Positions 14,902 to 22,500 of a DNA stretch of 23,453 nt are shown here, in pieces. The translations under genes were made by a program, and so were the position numbers. The DNA is from Nitrospinae bacterium RIFCSPLOWO2_12_FULL_45_22 (GTDB lineage: Bacteria > 2-12-FULL-45-22): assembly GCA_001803565.1 (NCBI GenBank), contig MHDQ01000134.1:1-23453 (forward strand). Direction: 5' to 3'. Below the pieces are notes generated by a model that was not told the DNA's origin, did not search any database, and worked only from the letters and a program-made list of their open reading frames with translations. Positions within the stretch are counted from its first letter, which is position 1; the number at the start of each line of letters is the position of its first letter.

Positions 14902-16818
14902 TTAGCAATTTATGCCATAGCGCTTCATTTTTTTTTGTAAACCAACCCGGCTCAATCCCAGTTCCCTGGCAACTCTTGACTTATTCCCACGAAGGGCCTT
15001 GAGGGACTCTTCAATCATATGCCGCTCTACCTTTTCGATAGTCTTCTTTAAGTTCCCCTTCTCATTCATGGCCAAGGTCAGTAATTCATCTCTTTGCCGC
15101 ACATGATCTGATAGGAGGTCTATCTGGATAATTTCCTGGTCAGGGGCTATAGTTACTACTCTTTCAATCTCATGTTCCAGTTCGCGGATATTGCCTGGGA
15201 ATGGGTAGTTTAGTAGAGCCTCCATGGCTTCTTTGCTAAAACCCCTAATAGACTTATGCATCCGCTGACTAAATTTGGTTAAAAAATGCTTTGCCAGCAG
15301 GACTATATCATCTTTGCGTTCCCTTAAAGGGGGTAATACGATGGGAAAAACATTCAAGCGGTAATAAAGATCTTCCCTAAACCGGCCGGAGTCTACTTCT
15401 TTTTTTAGGTCTTTATTGGTGGCAGAAAGTATCCTGACATCAACTTTTTTGTAATTAGTATCACCTAAAGGTCTAATCTCCCCTTCTTCCAATACCCTCA
15501 GGAGCTTAGCCTGCATAGCCGGAGAGGTTTCACTAATTTCATCCAGGAATATAGTGCCCCCGTCAGCCATTTCAAAGAGGCCCTTTCTATCACTAACCGC
15601 CCCGGTAAAAGCCCCTTTCTTATTGCCAAAGAGTTCACTTTCTAACAGGGTCTCTGGAAGGGCGCTGCAGTTCTGGTCAATAAATCTACGGTCTTTACGC
15701 CGGCTGTTATAATGGATGGCGCGGGCAATCAATTCCTTACCGGTCCCGGTTTCTCCCTGGATAAGGACCGTGGTAGGGGTATCAATGACTTTTTCCAATA
15801 ATTCAAAAACCTTCCTCATCTTTGGGTTATTACCGATGATCTGGTCAAATTTATACCTCTTTTCCACTTCTTGCTTTAGGAAGATATTCTCGGCATTAAG
15901 CCGTTCTTTGGCCTCTTTCAATTCTTTATACAAACGGGCGTTCTCGATAGAGATAGCGAGGTTTCCTGCCAGGGTGTTCAATAGGTGGAGGTCTTCTTCG
16001 CTAAACATGCTATCTAATTTGTTCTTGGTGGCTATAGCACCAATGATTGCCCCTTTGCTTTGCAAGGGGGTACAGAGTATGGACCTGAGCCCAGATACGC
16101 CAATATTATCAATGTGTGGATCGTATCGGGGATCTTCTGTGGCAGTAGATACTACCAGGCCCTTTCCTTCCCTGATAACCCAGCCACAAATCCCTCTATT
16201 CATTGGGAAACGATGGCCATTGACGAGTTCGGGGGGGGTAGCAGCCTTTTCATTCACTAATGGTAGATATAATTCATTCTTATCCACCAGGATAATAGAA
16301 GTATTTTCTGCTTCTAATAACATACTGATTTTTGCCGTAGTAAATCTTAATAATTCCTCAATCTCTATCATAGCATTTAGGGAACTACTAATATCGTAAA
16401 GAAGAGACAGCTCCTGCATCCTTCGCTCCAATTCCCGGGCAAGGTGGTAAGTTTCTAAGGCCCGTTTGACCGTAATTTTTAGTTCCTTTGCATTCCAGGG
16501 TTTGAGGATATAACGGTAAACGTGGCCAGTGTTAATAGCTTCTAAGAGTTCATCGGCATCAGTATAGCTGGTAAGGATCATCCGTATGGCCTTAGGGAAA
16601 TATTTTAACGATATCCCGAGCAGTTCTACACCGGTTATTCCTGGCATTCTTTGATCAGCAAGGATCAGGGCAAATTCTTCCTTCTCCATAAGCTTAATAG
16701 CCTCTTGCCCGTTCTTGGCAGAAAATACCCGATATTCACCCCGGAAAGCCCTTTCTAATGCCTCCAGATTGTGAATTTCATCATCAACTACCAATATATT
16801 ATATTTAGGTAATTCCAT
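14902..16818 (-). CDS. NtrC-family sigma-54-dependent response regulator with REC-GAF-AAA+-HTH domains
   Basis: A 638-residue regulator from ATG 16818. The REC domain (about 6-120) has VVDDE, phospho-acceptor Asp55 in LILADQRMP, Thr83 and Lys106 (YILKPW). A GAF domain follows (about 143-295), then a coiled linker. The AAA+ domain has Walker A GETGTGKE (355-362), the sigma-54 contact loop GAFTGA (402-407) and Walker B IFLDE (423-427). A Fis-type HTH forms the C-terminus (GNKSRVARELGLSRVGLQKKM). All catalytic residues are present. A TTG 17 codons upstream extends the frame but has no ribosome-binding site, whereas AGGAA precedes 16818. No histidine kinase is adjacent, so its sensor partner and target promoters are unknown. 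The GAF domain suggests a second, small-molecule input. Confidence 0.92.
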   Translation of the reverse strand: MELPKYNILVVDDEIHNLEALERAFRGEYRVFSAKNGQEAIKLMEKEEFALILADQRMPGITGVELLGISLKYFPKAIRMILTSYTDADELLEAINTGHVYRYILKPWNAKELKITVKRALETYHLARELERRMQELSLLYDISSSLNAMIEIEELLRFTTAKISMLLEAENTSIILVDKNELYLPLVNEKAATPPELVNGHRFPMNRGICGWVIREGKGLVVSTATEDPRYDPHIDNIGVSGLRSILCTPLQSKGAIIGAIATKNKLDSMFSEEDLHLLNTLAGNLAISIENARLYKELKEAKERLNAENIFLKQEVEKRYKFDQIIGNNPKMRKVFELLEKVIDTPTTVLIQGETGTGKELIARAIHYNSRRKDRRFIDQNCSALPETLLESELFGNKKGAFTGAVSDRKGLFEMADGGTIFLDEISETSPAMQAKLLRVLEEGEIRPLGDTNYKKVDVRILSATNKDLKKEVDSGRFREDLYYRLNVFPIVLPPLRERKDDIVLLAKHFLTKFSQRMHKSIRGFSKEAMEALLNYPFPGNIRELEHEIERVVTIAPDQEIIQIDLLSDHVRQRDELLTLAMNEKGNLKKTIEKVERHMIEESLKALRGNKSRVARELGLSRVGLQKKMKRYGINC

Positions 16819-16869
16819 GGTATTGTTATTCCTAATTACGGTTTCAATTGATTGGTGGGGGAATAGCAA

Positions 16870-16881
16870 CTAGCGCGCTAG
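16870..16881. repeat. Perfect 12-base palindrome upstream of the sigma-54 regulator
   Basis: CTAGCGCGCTAG is a perfect palindrome 52 bases before the regulator start and downstream of its candidate promoter, a position suited to an operator, possibly for autoregulation. Function is inferred from position alone. Confidence 0.5.
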
Positions 16882-16947
16882 ACGGGGAAGATGCCTTACC
16901 TCAGCGGGAACAGCCGAAATGATTGTTGTACGGGAGAACTTTTTCTA

Positions 16948-16976
16948 AAGATATATCAACCTTATAAGATTGTCAA
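16948..16976 (-). promoter_or_regulatory. Candidate sigma-70-type promoter for the regulator gene
   Basis: On the minus strand a perfect TTGACA (16976-16971) is followed after 17 bases by TATCTT (16953-16948, four of six). The gap from here to ATG 16818 is about 130 bases. It separates the regulator from the upstream mutase gene as an independent transcription unit. Confidence 0.5.
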
Positions 16977-17019
16977 TTAGAAATTAGTTTGTGTTACACT
17001 TGACATATAGGTTTAGGAG

Positions 17020-18609
17020 CTATTGGGTTATCTGATCCCGGCCATATATCTGACCCAACTCTCTAACTATCTCTCCTTGAGTAACATTAGCTTTGACGGC
17101 CTCTATGACGGCCGCAAAGATATTTTTGTTTTCAGCCAGGGCCGCTGCCCGTAGCTTCTTAAGGGTTTCCTGGGCTAGGGAGTGGTTTCGTTCTTTCTTC
17201 AACCGCTTTGTCCGCCTTACCTGCTCCTCTATAAGATCCCTTCTTAATCCAGGGGGAGGAGGGGTTAATCCTTCTTCTTCCATGGTATATTTATTGACTC
17301 CTACTATTATGCGCTCTTTATTATCTATCTCTTTTTGGTATTGGTATGCCGCCTGGCTGATCTCTTTTTGCGGATATCCTTGTCTAACAGCCTCAAGCAT
17401 ACCACCCATCTCCTCTATTCGATTAATATATTCCCCGGCCCGGTTTTCTATTTCATTTGTCAGGTACTCTATATAATACGACCCACCTAAAGGGTCAATC
17501 ACATCAGTTACACCAATTTCCTCTGACAGTATGTTCTGAGTCATCAAGGCAACCCGGGCTGCTTCCTGAGTAGGAGACCATAATGCCTCATCATAAGCAT
17601 CGGTATGTAGCGACTGGACACCGCCTAGAACCGCGGCCAGAGCCTGGATAGACACTCGGGCAATATTGTTTAGGGGTTGGCACCGGGTTAGGGTAGTTCC
17701 AGAGGTCTGGGCATGGAACTTCAGCCGTAAACATTTAGGTTCGGTGATACCGAATCTTTCCCTTAATATCCTGGCCCACATCCGCCGAGCAGCCCGGAAC
17801 TTAGCTATCTCCTCAAAGAATTCATTGCCCACATCAAAGAAAAAGGTAAAGCGGGGGATAAAATCCGCGCCGTTTAACCCGCACTCCAGGCTCTTCCGGA
17901 CATATAATATGGCGCTAGCCAGGGTAAAGGCCAGGGCTTGTACTGGAGTTGCGCCTGCCTGCTGCATGTGCTGACCCACTATACTCAGGCAATTCCATTG
18001 AGGCGCATGCTGGGCACAGAACTTTATATGATCTAGCAAGATGCGTAGGTGTCCGTCTAAGGAGAAGCGAAAGAACATATTGCAACTGGTATAATGGGAG
18101 ATGAAATCAGATTGATTAGAAGTACCCCGAATACACTTCCAGGGGATACCTTGCTTCTCCGCATAGGCCAGGTACATGGCTATTAAGGCAAAAGGGCCTG
18201 GGTCATTAAACCCAGATGTAACTTTATCCAGCGGTATATTTTGGAAGGCTATCTCTAAGTCTTGCAGGGAGTCTATGGTAGTACCGCAGCGGCCCAACAG
18301 TTCTATATCTACTTCATCAGAATCATACCCCCGCGCATAAGAATTACATGGAACAAAATTGATCCCTGTGGTCCCATTTTGAAACATTATCTTTTGTCGG
18401 GCGTTAAATATTTCTGGAGTCTCATGACCTACCAGCATTCTCTTTGTCCAGGGCTGACTCCGGTACATAGTAGGGTAAACCCCTCGGGTAAAGGGGTATT
18501 GGCCCGGGTTGCCGAGAGCCTCTCCCTGGTCAAACTCTTTGGTATCGTCTGAGGTATAAAAAGGCTTTAGTGGGAAACCCGATAGGGTCTGAAATTTTTC
18601 TTTTCTCAT
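17020..18609 (-). CDS. B12-dependent acyl-CoA mutase, catalytic (large) subunit; not canonical methylmalonyl-CoA mutase
   Basis: A 529-residue protein of the methylmalonyl-CoA mutase large-chain family, covering the TIM-barrel substrate domain and its C-terminal extension (ending near LGQIYGRDQITQ) but lacking the cobalamin-binding domain, so it needs a separate small subunit. Landmarks are RGVYPTMY (about 43-50), RGYDSD (93-98), GQHMQQAGA with the catalytic His214, SLHTDAYDEA and DVIDPLGGSYY. Residues that bind the carboxylate in methylmalonyl-CoA mutase differ: Arg82, Tyr89 and Arg207 correspond here to Gln52, Leu59 and a Cys-Asn pair near 176. A branched or non-carboxylated acyl-CoA substrate is likely. 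ATG 18609 has GAGGAG 8 bases upstream; a TTG-type... upstream extension to 18723 runs through repeat DNA and is rejected. No small subunit or MeaB chaperone lies nearby. Confidence 0.85.
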   Translation of the reverse strand: MRKEKFQTLSGFPLKPFYTSDDTKEFDQGEALGNPGQYPFTRGVYPTMYRSQPWTKRMLVGHETPEIFNARQKIMFQNGTTGINFVPCNSYARGYDSDEVDIELLGRCGTTIDSLQDLEIAFQNIPLDKVTSGFNDPGPFALIAMYLAYAEKQGIPWKCIRGTSNQSDFISHYTSCNMFFRFSLDGHLRILLDHIKFCAQHAPQWNCLSIVGQHMQQAGATPVQALAFTLASAILYVRKSLECGLNGADFIPRFTFFFDVGNEFFEEIAKFRAARRMWARILRERFGITEPKCLRLKFHAQTSGTTLTRCQPLNNIARVSIQALAAVLGGVQSLHTDAYDEALWSPTQEAARVALMTQNILSEEIGVTDVIDPLGGSYYIEYLTNEIENRAGEYINRIEEMGGMLEAVRQGYPQKEISQAAYQYQKEIDNKERIIVGVNKYTMEEEGLTPPPPGLRRDLIEEQVRRTKRLKKERNHSLAQETLKKLRAAALAENKNIFAAVIEAVKANVTQGEIVRELGQIYGRDQITQ

Positions 18610-18811
18610 AGCTTTTGCTCCTCGTAAAAGTTTAGCCACAAAAAGGCACAAAAAGCACCCGAGAATTTTAGGAGTCAGGAGACAGTAGTCAGTAGATAAA
18701 AATCTGGCTCCTGACTCCTGCATTCTCTATTATCCAACAGGTTGTGTTGGTATGATCGTTCCGCTTATTTTTGCGCTTCTTTGCGGCTATATTTTAGAAG
18801 ACCTTAGTTGG
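18610..18811. other. csp-mutase spacer with inverted repeats
   Basis: The 202-base gap has a 16-base inverted repeat (18670-18685 and 18704-18719) and a smaller hairpin CCAACA/TGTTGG at 18734-18750. Text such as GCCACAAAAAGGCACAAAAAG at its mutase-proximal side looks like low-complexity intergenic repeat. No promoter pair could be assigned and no terminator-type T run follows either hairpin. Confidence 0.5.
18670..18719. repeat. Inverted repeat, 16-base arms with one mismatch
   Basis: AGGAGTCAGGAGACAG at 18670-18685 pairs with the reverse complement of 18704-18719 (AGGAGTCAGGAGCCAG); 12 bases are perfect and there is one mismatch in 16. The intervening 18 bases would form a loop. It lies about 60 bases upstream of the mutase start and could be a mobile repeat remnant or an RNA hairpin in the leader. 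Confidence 0.7.
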
Positions 18812-19021
18812 CTAAACAATTTCAGCAACAGTAACGTTTATAGCTTTTGGGCCTTTATCTCCTTTCTCGACTCCAAATGTCACTGCATCGCCTTCATGCA
18901 AAGAATCAAAATCTATTCCTACTACCGCTGAGCGATGAAAGAATATCTCCCTTCCATCGTCGGCACTAATGAATCCAAATCCTCGGTCTCTAATTAATTT
19001 CTTTACTGTACCTTTAAACAT
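18812..19021 (-). CDS. CspA-family cold-shock domain protein
   Basis: A 69-residue single cold-shock domain, an RNA/DNA chaperone that melts secondary structure and binds single strands. The RNP1-like motif is RGFGFIS (about 13-19) and RNP2 is IFFHRSAV (about 26-33), with the conserved EGDAVTF and GPKAINV strands after them. The ATG at 19021 has an excellent GGAGGAG about 6 bases upstream. The usual KGFGFI Lys is Arg here, a mild variation seen in other family members. A short stem TGTGTC/GACACA lies in the leader at 19050-19063. It stands alone between the mutase and the large ATPase gene; family members are often induced by cold or growth change, but nothing in the sequence proves that here. 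Confidence 0.95.
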   Translation of the reverse strand: MFKGTVKKLIRDRGFGFISADDGREIFFHRSAVVGIDFDSLHEGDAVTFGVEKGDKGPKAINVTVAEIV

Positions 19022-19363
19022 TAGCTCTCCTCCCTTCCAATATAAATTTTGTGTCTGGACACACCCATAAAATTGCTTCTATTACATCCTTTACATCTCA
19101 ACTGCGCCTTCCTGTGGGATACCTGCAGGAATAGAAATATGCCCTTCCTTTTTCAGACCCGCAATTACAGATAGCCCCTTCATATATTAAGGGGTTTGGA
19201 TATACATCCCTCTTGCTGCACTGCTTTAACCCTTTTCTTCCGCAATCATTATACCACCTATTTAAACTAAAAGGGAGTAGCCCCAGGGTATAATCGTAGG
19301 TGCAGCAGGTAAAACCCTTGAGGCGAGTATGGATAAGGGCAAGGAATTTTCTGGACTTTTGAG

Positions 19364-19392
19364 TTGACTTAGGGCAGATAAGATGATAGAAA
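19364..19392 (+). promoter_or_regulatory. Weak candidate promoter for the giant ATPase gene
   Basis: TTGACT at 19364-19369 (five of six) and TAGAAA at 19387-19392 (four of six) are 17 bases apart, about 160 bases upstream of the ATG at 19554. The transcript would include the repeat element in its leader. Confidence 0.25.
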
Positions 19393-19420
19393 AGACTTTG
19401 AATAGACATACCCACTTCAC

Positions 19421-19526
19421 TTTTTGCGCTTGCTTCGCTTCCCTCGCAATGACAAGATTATTTCTTCATGGTTATTGCGAGGAGCGGGTACTCACCCGAA
19501 AGGGTGGGTGGGACGGAGCAATTTAA
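19421..19526. repeat. Dispersed repeat-like element with nested hairpins
   Basis: The left arm has GCTTCGCTTCCCTCGCAATGA, and the right part has ATTGCGAGGAGCG then GACGGAGCAATTTA. CCTCGCAAT (19442-19450) is the exact inverse of ATTGCGAGG (19474-19482). A second hairpin inside the right part, CACCC-GAAA-GGGTG (19493-19506), has a GNRA-type loop. Elements of the type TTGCGAGGAGCGAAGCGACGAAGCAAT are widespread as intergenic repeats in many bacterial genomes. A partial copy of the right end is found at 8936-8949. Confidence 0.65.
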
Positions 19527-19553
19527 ATTCTAATAAGCGAAGTCCTTATCAGC

Positions 19554-22500
19554 ATGGAAAAAAGACTTAGAGACTTAATAGAGCTACCATCGGTCAGGAC
19601 TGTTATCCAACTGTCAGACACCTCTGACCCAAAGCTGAAGAAATTAATAGGGGAGAGCTTTGTCCTTACCCAGGAGGTCTATTTTCACTTCCTCACTATA
19701 CTTCAGAGTATCAAGGAAGGGCAAGGGGAGGGGTTTTTCGTCCTGGGGAACTATGGTTCAGGTAAATCCCATTTTCTTAGTATCCTGGATCTCCTCTTGA
19801 GAGAAGAGGGGGTATGGGGATTCCTGGTGGAGCAAAGGCCGGCCCTGCAAGAGTATAGCCAATGGATCCAGCCCGGGGCATATTTAGTAGCCAGTGATAG
19901 TTTAGTAGACTATCAGGCCTGGGAGAGGTTGGAAGATATAATATTGACAAAGATACAAGAGCGTCTCCAGAGGGATTATAACATCAAGGTGGCGTATGAC
20001 TGGACAGAACAATTAAATAAAGACCTCAAACTAATACTAAAAGAGAGGTATCCGAAAGCGCTGGCCTCTTTTTTAAAGAAGATAGGCTGGGAAGATGAAG
20101 AGCCACTATTTGAGCCCAGCAATTACCCGGTATTAGAAAACCTTATCCTGGAACTGAATCTGCCTTATAAGCTACGGCCCAGCCGCCACCAGGTCTTCCA
20201 GCACCTGCAGGCCCTTTTGGAAACCGGCCCGCTTCAGGGGATAGTAATATTGTTGGATGAGCTATCAGAGTTTTTGCGCTCCAAACCTACGGGCCGGGCC
20301 TTTAACGAAGATATTCGCTTCTTGCAATTCCTGGGTGAATGGGCCAACAAACATTCCCTATGGATAATTGCCACCTTACAGGAGCGGATAGAGGATACAG
20401 GTGATATCCCACAAGAGGCCTTCAATAAGATTAAAGACCGCTACCCTAAGACCATTTCCCTTACCGCCAGGCATATAGAAGAGCTGATCCACCAGCGCTT
20501 AATCCGAAAGAAACCCGGGGCAGAGGAGATTATTAATCAGACCTATCAGGATTTTAAGACCGCCTTCTCTACCTGGATGGTTCCTCAAGATAGGTTTTAT
20601 CGCCTCTATCCCGTACATCCCCAGACCCTGAAGTTCCTTGACCAACTAAAACCCCTCTTTTCGCAACATCGGGGTATAGTAGATTTTATTCATTATCAAC
20701 TCCAGGGGGACCCCGGACGACGCATACCGGGTATGCTGGAGCTGCCGTCAGATATACTCTTAACACCAGATAGTATCTTTGATCACTTCCTCCGCCGGAT
20801 CAAAGAGCGGGTAGAAACTAATCCTTACAGCGAGGTGGTCTACAAGTATTATGAGGAGTCGGGGGAAAGTATTTTCCCTGAGCCCGAAGAACGGGCCTTA
20901 GCCCTAAAAATTATCAAGACCCTGATCCTGCAGGCCATATCTCCCTGGAGATACCAGATCAGTTTGCGGGAGCTGGCCGAGACGCTTCTCACAAAAGTTT
21001 CTACCTGGGACTCAGAGGTAAACTACCAGTATATCCGGGATATTTGCGAGAAGCTGTACAAACAAGGCTCCTATATAGGGAAAAAGCCAGGGGCTGGCCC
21101 GCTGGAAGACATTTATTATATAGACCTGGAAGCCGACATAAACCTGATAATAAGGCGTAAGGTAGAATATATTGAAAAAGGTCTCGAGCCAGGGGACTCC
21201 CGGATATTCTATCGCCTGGCCCATTATTTAGATTCTCCACAACTGCCCCTGGCATGGCTCCACCGGGAAGGGAAGGGCAAACGGGAGATAAAATGGCAGA
21301 ATACCCCCCGCTGGGGTTATCTGATATTATCCGATCTCAGAGAAAATTCTTTAGACCTTATAGCCTCTCTGATAGAGGAATTTAATAATACTGAACTGGA
21401 CTTTGTCCTTTTCCTGGCCACTCCTTTTCAACTAAGGGCTCAGCAAGAATATCTCCTGGAAACTCTCCTCCCCTATCTCCGTTCTCATGGCCCGGAGGAT
21501 ACTTCCCAACATATCCCCTTGATCTTCTGGCTCCCCGGCCCGGTAGAAGATGAAAAAGCCTTACGACGGGCTTATGCCCACTCCATATTACTGGAAGAGA
21601 GCAAAAAAGACTCTACCCAGCTAGGACAACGCCTCCATAGCCATCTGGAAGCTATTATGGCCGATGATAAGCGGGTAGTTAAAGAGGTTTTTACTGTGGC
21701 TTATTATGACGGTACTTTAATCTCTAACCTAATGGAGCAGGAGCGTTCTTTAGGGGAGATTGGGCAGTTGTCCTTTGATCGCAGCCTGCAAGAGATCATC
21801 CCGCCGGTCCTGGCCCAACGCTTCCCCAGGCATCAGCAGCTTGCCCCTTATACCGATATTTACTTGAGAGGCACAGCCCAGGAATTAATTAGCTCTTTCT
21901 TAAAACCCGGTCAGATTGTCTTCCCTAAAGGTACGAGCACCAGCCTTAAATTACTTATTGAAAGCTATCTAAGACCCCTTAAAATTATCAAAAATATCCC
22001 TAATGGCTTCCATCTGGCAGTGGATCCCAGAAAGAGCTCCATAGTAGCCTATTATTTACAGAGCTTAGAGGAGGGACGAGTAGACTTGAAAACCCTTTAT
22101 TGGCGGCTACGAAAAAGCCCATATGGAATAAGCTTTGATCAATTTCAACTCCTGACCCTAGCCCTCATCTTCAGTGGCCAGATCATACCTTATAGCCAGG
22201 GTAAGCGCAAACCCCTGGAAGAGATCACCACCCTGGACCTGGCTAATATCTCCGAGATCGGCCCGGGAGAGCTTTTATCTGCCACCCAGCAAAAGTCTCT
22301 TCAGCTTATCCCCCTTATACCACCGCAGTTAAAGAAAGAACCCCTTACTATCCAGCAACAACAGGCCATCTGGGAATATTTGAGACAGTTTAAAGAAGAG
22401 AGACTCAATGAGCTGAACCGCCTGAGGACGATTTTCGAGCACGCCCAGCAATATCCGGCAGGAAGTGGTCTGGATTGGGCAATGATAAATGAAGAGATAG

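Larger units (their letters stand above)
19022..19553. other. Gene-poor spacer between csp and the giant ATPase gene
   Basis: This 532-base region holds the csp leader (left end), a 105-codon minus-strand frame at 19098-19415 that begins with GTG, is Cys-rich but lacks a ribosome-binding site and resembles no family I know, and a repeat-like element at the right (19421-19526). Both neighbouring genes are transcribed away from it. I see no tRNA or riboswitch. Confidence 0.5.

Noticed and set aside
15716-16399. 227-codon plus-strand frame
   Set aside because: It is antisense to the REC-GAF-AAA+ regulator, which has complete, ordered domains.
16819-16869. 17-codon N-terminal extension of the sigma-54 regulator from TTG 16869
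   Set aside because: It has no ribosome-binding site and the REC domain normally starts close to MELPKYNILVVDDE at 16818.
17000-17005. Plus-strand TTGACA at the 3' end of the mutase gene
   Set aside because: No plus-strand gene follows and no matched -10 was found; probably chance.
18610-18723. 38-codon N-terminal extension of the mutase
   Set aside because: The translation crosses an inverted repeat and low-complexity DNA; family alignment and a good ribosome-binding site support ATG 18609.
19098-19415. 105-codon Cys-rich minus-strand frame starting with GTG
   Set aside because: No ribosome-binding site, no family resemblance and low-quality sequence next to a repeat; it could be a decayed gene but cannot be supported.
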